Of a stretch of DNA of 64,000 nt, positions 30,101-45,100 are shown piece after piece. The stretch's first letter is position 1. Every line of letters starts with the position of its first letter. This DNA is from Fragum whitleyi (Eukaryota > Mollusca > Bivalvia > Cardiida > Cardiidae), in contig OX411555.1 of the NCBI GenBank assembly GCA_948146395.1, forward strand, positions 59,520,187-59,584,186. The letters are read 5' to 3'. The notes beneath the pieces are model-generated. The model made no database searches, had not been told where the DNA came from, and saw nothing but the letters and a program-made list of their open reading frames with translations. A program made the translations under genes and the position numbers.

Positions 30101-33100
30101 GTATAAAAATTACCCTCTTTCTGTAAGTATATTCACATCGCACCAATTCTTCACATTGTAAACTCAATCGGAACATCCCTCGGCCATTTCCGTAAACTGC
30201 AACAGACCTCGGATGTATGTCAGGCGGATGGGTATGTAACAAAATCGTGCATTTTGTTAGGCGGAAACAGTGTAAGAAAAACTAGCACTGTAGATTTATA
30301 TCTTTATAGTAAATAACGGCTGAAAAATCTCATTTCTTTGAGAATGACGAATCATTCTCAAAAATTAAGATTTTTTCAGCCGTTTTTTACGAATCTAAAG
30401 ATATTTATATAAGGATACGATGGTTTCACATCAGTGACTTAAACGAGTAGCGTTGGCGACGTCGTATGTTTTCACTCTCAGTTTCTAGGGCTAACGCCAT
30501 TTTAACTGACGTCATCAAGTTTTTCCAATGTTTTCTCGTAATTTTGAAAATTGTCCGTCTATGTACATCCGAGGTTGATCGTGAGATTGGCAGAGTGGTG
30601 TTCCGAATGATTGTAAACTTTGTTGAGAAAACTTACCAGCCGTATCCATGGAATAAATCCAGATCCTTACATTTTCTTCATTATAGCCATATATAAAACC
30701 TCCATTATTTATCCAGTATTTAGTGCTTAAGAACCGACTGGTACCTGCAAAAAGCGGAGTAATATTTATAAGACGATTCGTAAACGTTATCAACTTAGAC
30801 ACGAGGTAGATGCAAGTTTATCTAGAACAAATTTGTGTATATCTTTGGATTTTTTCTTGTTCTTAGAAACTGAAAAAGGCTCATTAAGGTAACTCAAGTC
30901 TTCTTTACAAGTCTCTTCTGAGAATATGCACTTTTTCCGAATTCAAAGAGAGCAAAGAAAAAAAAATAAAAATAAACAACGAAAATTATACACACACAAA
31001 AAAATAATATTTTAATGGCGATATTTCTATGCGTGGATGCTCTTTCGGTTTTTACATTTTCTTGCAATGGTTATGACTTCACTTTTTTATTGCTGACGGA
31101 TCGCGATGCTTGTAAATAATATTTATGAAAGTGAACCACGAAATGAAGTTCATCTCATTAAGATAAGCTTTACAATTTATAAACATTATACATCCCTTTT
31201 AGGAATAATTCGACATAGAAGTTTGAAGTACATGAAATCGATATATTTTATGAAAACTTACAACGCCATGTGAAGATGATGTTATCGAATGTATTGTCAG
31301 GTCTTTGTCTAGGTATCGAAAATGGTGTTTGACAAAAGGATTAATTTTGTTTGTGATGTTATTATACAGAAGATTATTATCACGAATGTAATAAATACTT
31401 TTTTTCTTTTAAAACTTAGAACGTTCAAATCTGTGGTCACTTTTTTTTTTAAATAAATTGTGGTTTAAAAAAGAAAGGGCTGAGTAACTTCTCTTACTCA
31501 GCATCTCGTAATCATGTATTGCGCACTCTTCAAAAAGCTGTATAAATAATTTAATTCGTTCGCGACAAAAACCTGTGTTAATGACGTCACTTGGAAATTG
31601 TAGCTGCATTACACAGATTATGGAAAATGAACAGCATTAATGTTAAACAAATTCAAAGAATATCAACCGTTCATAGAATATGGGCTGACCGTGGAAAGAA
31701 ACTGCAATATATTATAGAAAACATTGTAAAAAAGAGGGTCGTTGCTTGAAACAGGCTATTTCCCTTATCCTCACCCCCCTCCCTCTTAAAACCTTCAATG
31801 CATAATGATCGCGTTTGAGGAAAGAAATGGTTTTAATAATAGTAAGATACAAAGCATCTTATTCTCTTTTGAAATAAGATATTTCTTCTTCCGACTTTAT
31901 GATCAAGAAATTGTGCATTTCTCATAAATTGGAGTTCAAGTCTATTGTCATTTAGGCAGGTTTGCCTGGATGATGGATCATTTATTCATTTATTATTTAT
32001 TTAGAATTATTGGCTTGAAATGCTATGAGCATATATTGTGTCAATAAACCGATAGATCATACGAAAAGATAACTCGCCTTCATAACGCAGGTCTGTCCTT
32101 CAAATATAGAGATTGAGAACCTGGTGCCATTGCCAAAGGGAAAAGACTATGTCAGAAAGGTATCAGGAAAAGAAAACCACGGAAGAGACGATGTTGTAAT
32201 TTTTAATTGAAACGAATAGGCCGTATACCAATTGCTTAAACTCAGTGTTGAACAGTGGCTAGTAGGTCTGCCAGATAACCAATAAGGGGTGAAAATCGAC
32301 CAGGGTGCCGGTTTTTGGTCGGGAAAGGTCATGAAAAGACATAAGCCGATAAAAAATTGCAAACAATTATTGAAGATTAGGAAAGAATAAAATGGTTATA
32401 CCAGTACCAGAAGTATCAGGAATCCATTCCCACAAAATCTAGATACCTTCGTAAAACCTTTGACGCAAAAATGGAATTCACGTGCCATTTGTAATCCTTT
32501 CCTTATTTTGATTGCTTCAGATTTAAAAGTCTTTCATCGGTATAAATGGGGTGTAAAACTGTTTTCTTTATTTGTATAAATATGAAGATTCGACTGTCTC
32601 ATTTCACTTTTTTGATCTATGACCAAAGTATACACTTCATCAAAACAATACCTTGACCGTCCGAATACCATCCAACATGTCGACCATCTTCCATCTTAAC
32701 TCGCACACTTACCATCTCGGGTTCGAAACGTGTGTTGAAAGGAACTTCAAAATAAGTTGGATAGCCTTGAGGGTAGATAAAAGAAATGAATAATACCCAG
32801 AAACCCAATTAACATTTATTTGCTATGAGAACATTTAATGATTTTTTTTCCAAAAAAATGTTAGAGGTTGCAGTTATGAACAAGAGTGAAATAGGTAGCT
32901 GCGTATCTACTATGTTATTTTATGTTTACAGCCCTTGGTATGACTTGTTTCTAACGTTTTTAGGTAAGTGGTCAATGGCAAATGTAGGACACAGCACGAA
33001 AGTCAATGAAAATGATCTATCAAAATAGATGGCCACAAACTCATTATTTGAAATTTGCGAAATAAAATTATAGGCTAACATAGGGGTAAAGGTTTGAACA

Positions 33101-36100
33101 TGAAGCAAGAACAAAGACAATCATCAATATTTGACTTCTTACTAAATACAGTACTATAGTTCCGCAAGTAAGTGTGAGGTTCAAAGCAGAAACGATCTTT
33201 GATCACTCACTTGAAATTGCTGGTCTATACACGTGAACTTTATTTACGACTTGTACACAAGGTACATCGACTTCATTTTGAGAAAAGGAGCCAAAAAGTT
33301 AGATTTAAATGGAGTTTGTATTACTCACACCCGGGCTGCAACAACGTTATTTCCAAGTTTTATGCTCATCCGTTTCATGCATAGGCTTTCAATCCATTGG
33401 TTTCAATGATTCAAATATCAATTAATGTGAATGACTTTGTAACTAGCAAGCTTTTGTTGAATCACTTAAAATACGGGTAAAGTTTCGCGTTTATTCCTGT
33501 AAGTCGGTTCAATGGCCGATAGCCAAAATCTACAAACATGAAATTCTAAAATGCAAAGGGACCAAACCGTGGCGAGAGAAGTCAAATCTAACAAACCCAA
33601 AGATATATTACACGACTTTTATCAAAAAGTAAGTTTAAGAAAATGTCCACAAATCCTATCTGAATGTGCCATTTTTGTTGTTGTTTTTCTACCATCCGAC
33701 GAAGTAGACCTTCGCGCATTTAGACAAATCAATTTTTTTTTGGAATAAAAAACTGTTTACACAATAATTTATTGTTTAAAGAAGGACAGAATAAAATAAT
33801 AGACCTTCGTCGTGCTGCTAATTTCTCTTGTAGTCATATTACCCACTTACGACTCGGAAACCCATTACATAGCAAAACCGACAACTCTTGGATAAAATAA
33901 TGTTACTGATAAGAACTAGTCGAACAAGTACATACTCTAAGTTTAGTTGCTTATTAGACGGGTTGGCCAGTGGAAAAAATAGGTGTATACCTAAAACTGT
34001 TTGTAAATTAAAAATAGTTACTGGCATTTATTCCAGATTCCACCGGGATATCCTGAGACTCGAAACAAGGTTCTGGCATGTTTTCTGTTAACCAACATCT
34101 AACCATGACCTTCGCTGTTAGAGATTCGTATTCAGGACCTCCCCACCACTCGGAGCCATTACCTATTTAAAAAAGTACGACAAAAATCGTTTTTACTAAA
34201 TATAAATTTTCACCGTCGTATATTAACACAGAACACTCTTCTCTTAAATGAATTGTCTTACTATAATTCATAGGCGTAACTCGTAACTAGAAATTTATAC
34301 GCACTCAGAAGGCGACCAACATAGAATGTATAGAATAAGGTGATATGTGGACTGTTACAAAAGAAGAATGATCTCGGTCCGCTAGCCTTTTCCATGACTA
34401 AGCGTTGGGTAATCATCAAAACATTGAATAAGCTGTAGTTTCGAAGATAAAACATTGATCAACGACATATTTCCAAAGAGAATTTATTTCCATTACGCAC
34501 TTGCGAAATGTACGGAACGGTAGTAACGCCCTTGTGATTTCTAAAGTTTCACCTTCTTTCCAGCATATGAAGCTGAAATTGATAAACACGATGAGAGGGC
34601 ATAATGTCGATGATTATTTACTTATATATCTTATTCCAGAAGGTTAGTGGTTCTTCATACTTTCAGAAATTTCAATTTTGCTTCCTTTACGAGTAAAAAA
34701 TGATTCCCCTTCTATTAAATATTGTTAGTCTTTGTCCTACATTATCATCCAATCAGAACGCTGGATTTTCACATTTTTTGAAGGTTTATTTTCCATAAAC
34801 TTTCTAGCTAAAGTTTATTTAGAGCATTATTCAACTCAATATTTGCGTGCATATTTCAACAACTCCATATTTGGAAAGAGAGGGGCGTTTTCTTGTAATA
34901 AATATATCCGGCTTATTCCGTTTAAATCGTGCAATATGAAGTCAATGTTACAAAAGGCGGGAAAAAGACTAAGTCAGTTAAACGCTACACTCCCTCCATT
35001 TGGCTGTTTAAATCGTTTAATTTTCAATTATTAGCGTTTAACTATTACGTAAATATCCTAAAACATTACAAACACAGATAAGACAGGGTATTTTTGTGAC
35101 TTGTTTAACCTCATAAGCTTACAATATCATGACATACACGGTGTAATTATAAAACCACTATGAAATTTTCAAGCTTGTTAAAGCCCCACCCCCACCCCCT
35201 CCCCCCCGTCTGTGTCCGTCACAGAATTTAGACTTTTATTCTCAAAGCTTGTATTTTCCATTTCTATATTCGGTAATGAAAATGATTTTTCACTCGATGA
35301 TCTAAATATAGGTCTTACTTGATGAATATTTATGACCCGCAATATTTCGAACTCAAAATTGTATGCCGTTCCTTTACCACTCATGCACGAGGGCGCATTT
35401 CACGTGACCAAAGTCTCATTTACATATTTTACTTTTACGGCAGATTATGCGTTTAACGAATGAACTGCCGTTTGTCGATTGATTTGTAGTTTTATGTAAC
35501 TCATCTTTCGTTAGACTGATTCAAAATTTAAAGAATATTTAAGAAAGACCTAATTTTTTACTCTAAACGCAGACTGAGGCTTTAAGAGGAACAAACTAAA
35601 GAAAAAATACAAACAGTCTGCAGTTGCTCGACACTTGGTTGTTGGGTTCGTGAAAACTGTTAAAAGTATTCGAGTCAAAAAGGGTTGGATTCGTACAAAA
35701 TACATTAACAGCTACCAAAGCCAATAGTATGTGGTGCACTATTGATAGTGAGCATATAGTCACGTTTAGGCCTTATTGTATCAATAGTCGTCCATATAAA
35801 AAGGAAAACCTATTAGAATTTACAGCAATCTGAATCCAATAGATAAGATTGTTTAACACAAGCATAAGAATATCTCCATTCCAAATATATGTTTGCCAAA
35901 TTCGTTCATATAGACAACGGACAAACACTCAATTTTCCAAAGCTTCCCAAAGTATTTTGTAACTCCCCTAATAGAAGCCATATATTTAATATTTCAATTG
36001 ATGTCCTTGATCGTACAAGTTATCACAGAACAAGAGCAAAATGCAACAACTTTAAAAACAACAAGAATGGCTCTGCAAAATAATGTAAGAGGGGCGTAAA

Positions 36101-39100
36101 AATCTGGAGATTGTTAGGAAACTCGTTCAAAGACATCATGTCAAATACCATTTATTAAACATTTCTATTTTCCTGTGCCTGATTTAACTTGATAACACTT
36201 AATACACTCTTGGGACCCGATGAGTCTTAATATGACCGTAGAGGCCTTACCCATATACATTGCATAACCGCTATAATATTGTGCATTTTCATCTGAAGGT
36301 ACGGTTACAGCGACAGATTCCTCGTTATAGATGTAAACTACACCAGCATGCTTTTCTCTAGCGTCATCATCCCTCTCACCGTTCCCTGTAAAATCATTGT
36401 GCATGACAGTTATCATCGCCTCATGTGTGTGATATTTGCTAAGTTTCATTTACGGTAATGGACCCGGAATAGTTCTGCAACGTTTCAGGGGTAATGGACT
36501 TTTACAGTGTTAACCGTGGTTTCCTTATGATTTCATTAGGAAACATCTGTTGACATTGTAAAAACGATCACGAGTTCACCAAATTGAATGCTCTACCGAT
36601 AGTACTAGAAGCACTGACTAAGCTACAAGGAACCGTGGCATTTGATTTTACCATCACTTTATGATTTAGTCATAGTTCTGTCTAAGATATCTTTAGCATT
36701 CTGGATGTTTTTAAAATAGTGTTCAAGATTACGAATTGAATTTATGTTTGAGTACGCTCTTTTTAAATTGCGCGATGTATCTTCTTAATGAAAAATATAT
36801 AACGCTTTTTGTGAAAGGTTACTTCATTGAATTGTATCGATGAAATATTTATTCTTAACAAGTGTCTAGGAAAACAACTTACTTAATTCGTTTTCTGTCA
36901 ATTTATTTACCTGTGGCCTTGAAAATAAATCCTTCGTAAGGCCCATCGATCGGTTTCACTAAGACCTCAACCAGTCCGGGCACTTCCCCTAGATTGTGAT
37001 TGAAATATTTTACTGAATCTTTCCCCTGTTGTGCCTCAATAAGTGACCATTCACTAGCATAGTCCGGATACCCGAGTACAGTCTGGTTTCGAGCTAAAAA
37101 TATGGATTAAAACAGTTGACTTCGCATGTGGCAGTGTCGCGATTAGCATCCAGTACAATTCAGATGTCTTAATGCCTAGAATGTCTACGGAAAGCTACAT
37201 GTACATAGGAGATCATCTTTATTCAGCAAATTCAGTTTGTAAATACTGCTGAATATTATAAAACAAATTACAAATTATTAGAAATAGAAAATATAATTTT
37301 GAGAAAATCAAATAAATTCGAAAGATCTTCCTTCTTATATATGACATTTGAGATCTGATAAGTTTCTGACGACGAGTAGACCAATTGGTATGACAAATTC
37401 AAGCCTATCTTTTAGAATAAGAGTCTAGTTTTTGTGTACATAGTCGTCTACGATCATTGTCCTACGTTTCGGAAATGCTCACTAAAACAGACGGGGGATT
37501 TAAGTTCAGGTCGAATAAATCAAACTATACCTACGTTCACAGGTTGGTACCTTCCCATTCCACATTCCATCTTCTTGACAAGTTAGGGAAGGCTCACCAA
37601 CGAGCCAGAAGTCGTAATTACACAGAAACGCAACTTTCTTGCCTTTACGAACATCATTTCCCAAAACCACGCCGTTTTCAATGGATTGTATTCTCGTACA
37701 TTCTGGAATTATCGTTAAACAATTGATTTCCCATTTTGAACAGAGTTCATTCTTGTGACCTGGCAAACATTTTGACCAAGTTTCATGAAGATAAGATTAT
37801 TATGTGGTGTCTGGAGCCCTTACAAGAAAATTGTCATTAAGGTCCCTTTTCTCGTGATATGGCACCGATCCTTCCCATTTTCATAAGAGTTCATCCTCAT
37901 GACCTAACAAATATTCGGACCAAGTTTCATGATGATTGGATCATATTTGTGGCTTCTTGAGTGTTGACAAAAAGATGTCATTAAGGCCCTTTTTCCCGTG
38001 ATATGGCACATATCCTTTCCATTTTCAATATGGTTCATCCTTGAGACCTGACAAACATTCTGACCAAGTTTCATGAAGATTGGGCCATATTTGTGGCCAC
38101 TAGAATGTAAACAAGATAATTGTCATTAAGACCCCTTTTCCCATGATAAGGCATGAATCCTTCCCATTTACCATAGGATTTATCCTTGTGACCTGGCAAA
38201 CATTCTGACCAATTTTCATGAAGATCGGACCATATTTGTGGCCACTAGAGTGTAAACAAGAAAATTGTCATTAAGGCCCCTTTTCCCGTGATATGGCTTG
38301 GATCCTTCCCAGTTTCAATTGAATTTATTCTCATGACCTAACAAACATTCTGACAAAGTTTCATTACGTTTGGACCATATTTGTGGCTTCGAGAGTGTAA
38401 ATAAGAAAATTGTCATTAAGGCCCCTTTTCCCGTGATATGGCATGGATCCTTTCCAATTGAGCAATTTTTACAAGGGACCACCCAAGGAATATTTCTGCC
38501 AAGTTTGGTTGATTTTAACCCAGAAGTTTAGGAGGAGATGTTGTTTAAAGAAATTGTTGATGCAGTGACCAACAGACGGACGCCGGTCATTGATAGATCA
38601 CAGTAGCTCCATTGAGCACTTCGTGCTCAGGCAAGCTTAAAATATAAAATAGAAAAGCCTAAATGAAATATCGTTTGTGCCTGTCGCATTTGGTATTCAC
38701 CAATATTCGCTTTTGAGACAGAGGATTATGATACGTTTTCGCTGGGAATAAGATGTGGTGAGTCCCAAATTTCTGAAAACTTATACAACACACATTCAAA
38801 CATACAAAATAGGGGCTTCATTTTCCTAGTATTATAAAGTTTTGATTAACTTTCTCCATGAAAATGAAAGTAGTAGACTCAATTATATATAAACTTCTAA
38901 GTTCATTAAAAAATGATTATGATATTGAAGAGGGTAGCAGTAAACAGTGCATAGAAATTACAAATTCTACCTGAAATCAGAATTACACCAAATTACGTCA
39001 CATTCCACTGAATAATAAAAGAAAAATATTTTTTGATCTGTGTCCTATAATGCTTATTTTCGCTGTCTGCGTATGTCATATTCTCCGAAGATTGATCTGT

Positions 39101-42100
39101 CTTCGGGACCGTATCACTTATCCAGATTGGGATAAATATTACTACCTCGTAAGCATAACTCCGTGTTCTATCCCCAAAAGTAGTAAATGAAGAATTTCAA
39201 TTTAAACTTCATTTTTGTGGAAATCAAACTTAATTTTGCCTTAAACTAATTTACAAAAATATTGGTTAAAATTGCGAAAGTATTTTTTTTTAAAGTTGTT
39301 TGCTTGAGATCTATTTATACTGTTTTAAGGAAAACCGATAAAATTCAAGCATTTCATTTTGAAAGTAGTTCGACAGAATCCGCCGAGTTGTCACGAATTA
39401 CACTACCCAGAATGCTCAAATCAGATAGGTCAGTATTTGAAAAATGCCACCTATCGGAAGATAACGTGTTTTTTTCATATTGACTCAAAATTCTCATCAC
39501 AAGTCACATTATCATTTCTCATCATTGTATGAAAATGACAGATCCTAGGGATCTTAGCTTTTAGATTTACGGTTTACAAACTAAAACAATAAGGAAGTTT
39601 TGAGGATTTTAGAGTCTTACCAATTTCATGTCATATAAGGCAACTAAAATATATTTTCTGTTTTATATATTCATTATTCTAGACTTTTTATCAAAATAGA
39701 ATGAAATCATTTCTCAAATGACAGTAAGTAACCCAAATAAGTGATTCATGGAAATATTGTCACTCACAGATATATAAGAGACAACGGGATAATATCCGAC
39801 CTACCTTCCATCCGAATACCGTTTCCTTCGGAGCGGTCCCAAGAACATCTCGTCATTTCGCAGTCTGGGCTAAAGTAGGCATTTCCATTCGGGTGATTTA
39901 AGTACAATTACTGTATTCTTTTGATTGGCTTTTGATTTACACGTCGAAAAACACTTGTTTTTATCTCGATCAGCACTCGGTATGTCAACGTAAAATTGCC
40001 AAAATGTAGACAATAGGGTTTTTCCAAAAATGACGTCATGCGGGATTTTCCCGTTTTTGATTCAAATATATTTTTCAATCGTTGTCCCTTTTCAAAAAAT
40101 AACGCATATTCGAGCCAATATTTTTTTTATAACTTATTGCTAAACCATATTCATGTAAAATTAATTTGCAGTAAATAAATAGATTCAAACCGAGATACTG
40201 CGATTATATTACGGAGTTGATATAATGACCGGAATTCACCGACATTGCCCGATGTTGATAACCTTTATTACGCACTTTCTACCTTAAAACACGTGTCGAA
40301 TAATTCTTAAAACCCGTCTCGAGACTGACTGTCAGGTGTTGAAAAGTTATGTTAAACCCGATTTAATAAACCACAGAATCTGGTGTAAAACGGTTTCTAA
40401 TAATACAAGGTGTCTTCATGTGTCATTCGTCTCAACTAGGCCGATTCCGTAGCCTACATTTTAATCGAAGCCGTCAGAGATCGCCCGAGTAATGCCGAAT
40501 GCAGATGTGTACTGTAAACAAGTTCAAGAGGTCACGACCAAAATAAACACACATTTACGGCAAATTACTACAAGTTGCACCAGCGAAGGCTTGGGTCAAA
40601 AACATAGTATCCGTCTCTACGGTGTTTAGACACAAACTTTGTTTTTGCTCGTAGCTCTCGACAAGCTTACGCAGGTCATCAATTCCTTCGGTTTATCATT
40701 CCAAGGTCAATTAGTGTTTTTTTTAAGGAGAATTTTCATTATCCCTACTTGATGAAGAATACTAGTAACACGCCTTTACTGAAATAAACAGTGGTTTTGC
40801 AGAGAGAAGTCCTGAAAGATACTAAATTGAATCTTAAGAGGCGCTACTTTATTTCAAATGTTTTAAGATCCGACAGGATTTTCCGTACATGGTATATAAC
40901 ACTGGTGAACGAAGTTCGTTCACCAAAAACGGTATTAAGTGTTATATATATATCGTTAATTGATAAACTATGTCGGTAATTGTTACTTAAGCATTTTTTT
41001 CAATGAGGTCAAATTTGGGTCAAATAAACCAAGATATATTTTGTAACATACCGTAGTTTACACATAGTGCTTCCACCGGATCACCTAATAACACGCACTT
41101 TTGATTCTCTTCGCAAATCAACGATTCACACCCGGATGTCGCTTTCTGTAAATAATAAAGACAGCTCGATCAACATGTCTTGTCTTCCAAAAACGTAAAA
41201 AAAGTACTTTTATTGTTGCATCTTACAAATACCACCGAGGTTTATTACATGTAGTTACATTCAAGAGTTGTAAGCTTAAGATAGTTTTGTACCTTATCAA
41301 ACGTGTTCAGGCGATTTATTCTACGGGTTGACTCAACCATTTTATACATAGAGAATATTGAATGAGTGGTCATTGAATACTAAATTTATTAAACGAGTCA
41401 ACTCAGTCTTGGATTTAAGTGACTCCAGGTCAGAAATTTGCTGGAGAAAGTAACTGTAAATGAATTTTCTATGGACTATTAAATAAACAAACTGACCCTC
41501 AAATCATCCCCAGGAGACCTGTTATTTCTTCATGGTATGTTTACTGATAAGCCCAATGTGTAATTTGAGCTACAACAGTCACCTTCAAAATTATGATAAT
41601 TCAACTTGGAAACTTTTATCAATTGTGTTTATAAAATTTATTACTTTTCATTATACACACTCATAAGACTTTATTAGCAAAACTGTATTAACCCTTGTCC
41701 ACTCAATCATTGGTTTGCAAACCCATTTCTAGATATTAGAAAAATATCTTTTAAAAGGGATATTTTTAATAAAATTCTGTTGCAAAAGAAAAAAATCTAG
41801 TAAGTTGTTGTTGTAGATTTGTATACCCTTTACAAACAGTATTTTTCAGTATTGGGTTTTATGTCATTTTCAACAGAATATCAAATGGCACCACTTGGTA
41901 ATTTAACTGTTTCACCCAGGTTATACAAAATACACAATTCTTATTCTACACTTGTCAAAATTCAACAACATTCTTGAGAAAATTCAGTTTTAGTTCAAGA
42001 AGTAAAGAGACTGTAAAATATCACAGAAAAACAGTAAGAGAAAAAGAGAATGTCCTTTGAAACAAGCAGTTTCTCTTTATAGCTCCACTAGCCGACGGCC

Positions 42101-45100
42101 ACTTGAGTCATGGTGCTGAGTCCGTCGCGTGTCTATCCTTCCATCCGTCCGGTCAAAAACTTTTTCTTTTAAATCTTCTCCTAAAACAATTGGATGGATT
42201 TGACCAAACTTCACAGCAAACATCATTGACTGTCTGATATGCTATGACGGCGGCCTATGGGCGGAGGTCATTCCCCCATATGTTGTTAAGTGGGGAATTT
42301 GAGAACCATTTTCTCAGAACCTAATCAATGGATGCCAACTAAATTTCAGTGGAATGATCCTTAAGTGACCCTTTATCAGTCTACAAAATTATTGTGATTG
42401 GATGAAAAAAATGTCTTATATTAATGGAGGTTATTTCTCTTTATGTTATATAGTGGACACTATTCAAATCATTTTTCAGAACCTAACTGATGGATATCAA
42501 CCAATTTTACTATAATGATTCTTAAAAAACCATTATCAGTCTACAAAAAATGTGATTGCATGAAAAATATTTCTTTTATGGGCAGAGGTCTTTTTCTTTA
42601 TAGTATGTAGTGGAAACTTAGAAAATCTTTTTTTTCAGAACTTTTCGATGGAGTTCAACCAAATTTCTCTGGAATGATCCTTAAGTGACCCTTTATCAGT
42701 CTACAAAAATTATCGTGATTGGATGAAAGACATGCCTTTTATGGGCGGACGTCATTTCTCTGTATGTTATATAGTGGAAACTATGAAAGTCATTTTCTCA
42801 GGACCTAAATTATGGATATGAACCAAATTTCACTTGAATGATCTTAAGTGACCATTCATCAGTCTACAATAAATATTGTGATTGGATGAAAGATATGTCT
42901 TTTATGGAGGGAGGTCATTTCTCTTTATTTCTCTGTGGTGGGAACTAAGGAAATCATAGTGATGGAGGTCAATTTTCTATGTTTAACATTAACTTGATCT
43001 TGAACTTTTCTTTGTAGAAATTTTTCAGCATTTGACACTTAAAAACACTTATTTACAACATTCTTTCCTTCCCTTTAAATTCTCGTCTAATCATATCAGT
43101 AGATTCAGACCTGTGGAGCAAGTCAGCTGCTTAAGCAGCTCTAGCTTTAGCTCCACTGGCCGAAGGTCACTGGGGCTATTGTCATGGCGCTGTGTCTGTC
43201 GTGCGTCCGGTTGTAAACTTTTTCTTTAAAGAAACTACTGGATTAATTTCAACCAAACTTCACAGGAATGATCCCCTTGGGTGACCTTCTTTCAAAGTTG
43301 TTCAATGAATTTTGATCCATTGAAAAACATGGATTTAATGGGCGTGTCTAATTTCCAAATATGGTAAAAAATGACTTTTCTCAGAACCTAATTGATGAAT
43401 ACCAATTAAATTTTACATGAATGATTTTTGGATGACCCTTTATCAGTTCGCAAGAAATTGTTGTGATCAGATGAAAAATATGCATTTTATGGGCGGAGGT
43501 CATTTCTCTATATGTTATAAAGTAGAAACTTTAAAAATCATTTTTTCAGAATCTAAGTGATGGATACCAACCAAATTTTACTGGAATGATTTTGGGTGAC
43601 CCTTTATTAGTCCACCAAAAACTATTGTGATCAGATGGAAAACTATGTACTTTATGGGCAGAGGTCATTTCTCTATTTGTAATATAGTGGAAACTTTAAA
43701 AATCATTTTTTTCAGAATCTAAGTGATGGATACCAACCAAATTTTACTGGAATGATTTTTGGGTAACCCTTTATTAGTCCACCAAAAATTATTGTGATCA
43801 GATGGAAAACTATGTATTTTATGGGCGGAGGTCATTTCTCTATTTGTTATATAGTGGAAACTTTGAAAATCATTTTCTAAGAATATTACTGCTGGACATC
43901 AACCAAATTTCACCAGGATGTTCCTTTAGTGACCCGTTATCAGGCTGCACAAAACTACTGTGATTGAATAAAAAATATGTATTTAACAGGCGGAAGTCAA
44001 TTTTTTATATGTTATTCGTCAATCATGAATTTCTTGAGTCGCTCCACAGGCTTGAAATTCTTGTAAAAGCAAATCAGAGTTTTGATTAGATTTTTAGAAA
44101 TTTTGGGTTCTACTGATGTTGAAAATCATTTTCAAATTTTTCACTATATAACATATAGAGAAATGTCCTCCACCCATTAAAGACATATTTTTCAACCAAT
44201 CGCAATAATTTAAGGGTACATGATAGTGGGTCACCCAGGGATCATACCAATGAAGTTTGATAGATATCCATCAGTTAAATTCTGAGGAAATGATTTTGAA
44301 AGTGTCCACAATATTACATATAGAGAAATGACCTCCGCCCATAAAATACATATTTTCATCCGATCACAAAAAGTTTTTGTAGATAAAAGGTCACTCATGT
44401 TTTATTCCAGGGAAATATGGTTGATACCCATCAGTTACATTCTGAAAAAATGATTTTCAAAGTTTTCATTATATATAACATATAGAAAAGTGACCTCTGT
44501 CCATAAAATACATATTCTTCTTCCGATCACATTTTTTTTTTGGTAGACTGATAAAGGGTCACCTAAGGATCATTCATGTAAAATTTAATTGGTATCCATT
44601 AATTAGAATCTGAGAAAACTAACTTTTTTACCATATTTGTATATTGGCCACGCCCATTAAATCCATGATTTTTATTTGATCAAACTTTCTTGAACAACTT
44701 TGAAAGAGGGTCACCCAAGGATCATTCCTGTGAAGTTTGGTTGAAATTCATCCAGTAGTCTCTGAGGAGAAGATTTTTAAAGATACAGTTTATGACCGGA
44801 CGCACTGACAGACGCACGACGGACACAGCGCCATGACATTAGCCCCGGTGGCCTTTGGCGAGTGGAGCTAAAAGCACTTACGTACTTGTTTGAATTATTT
44901 TCACATGACTGACGAAATTGCAGTTTGCTTAAACATCCTTTTCGCTATAACAGGTACATATATTGATTATTAAAGACTCATAAGCTCATTAGAGTAATTT
45001 TCAGCTTGATAATAACCTCGCGTCTTTATTTGACAACAGTGTGATTTTCTAGCTATCTAGGTTAAGGTGGGCGATTAAGGACCATCAAGGTCCTCTTGTT

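Noticed and set aside
32640..32770. H-type lectin domain call for exons 9 and 16
   Set aside because: Only one strand resembles that family; the rest of the repeat domain does not follow its known layout, so I left the domain unnamed.
37745..38635. CRISPR-like regular array
   Set aside because: The whole unit is repeated rather than short repeats with unique spacers, and the genome is animal.
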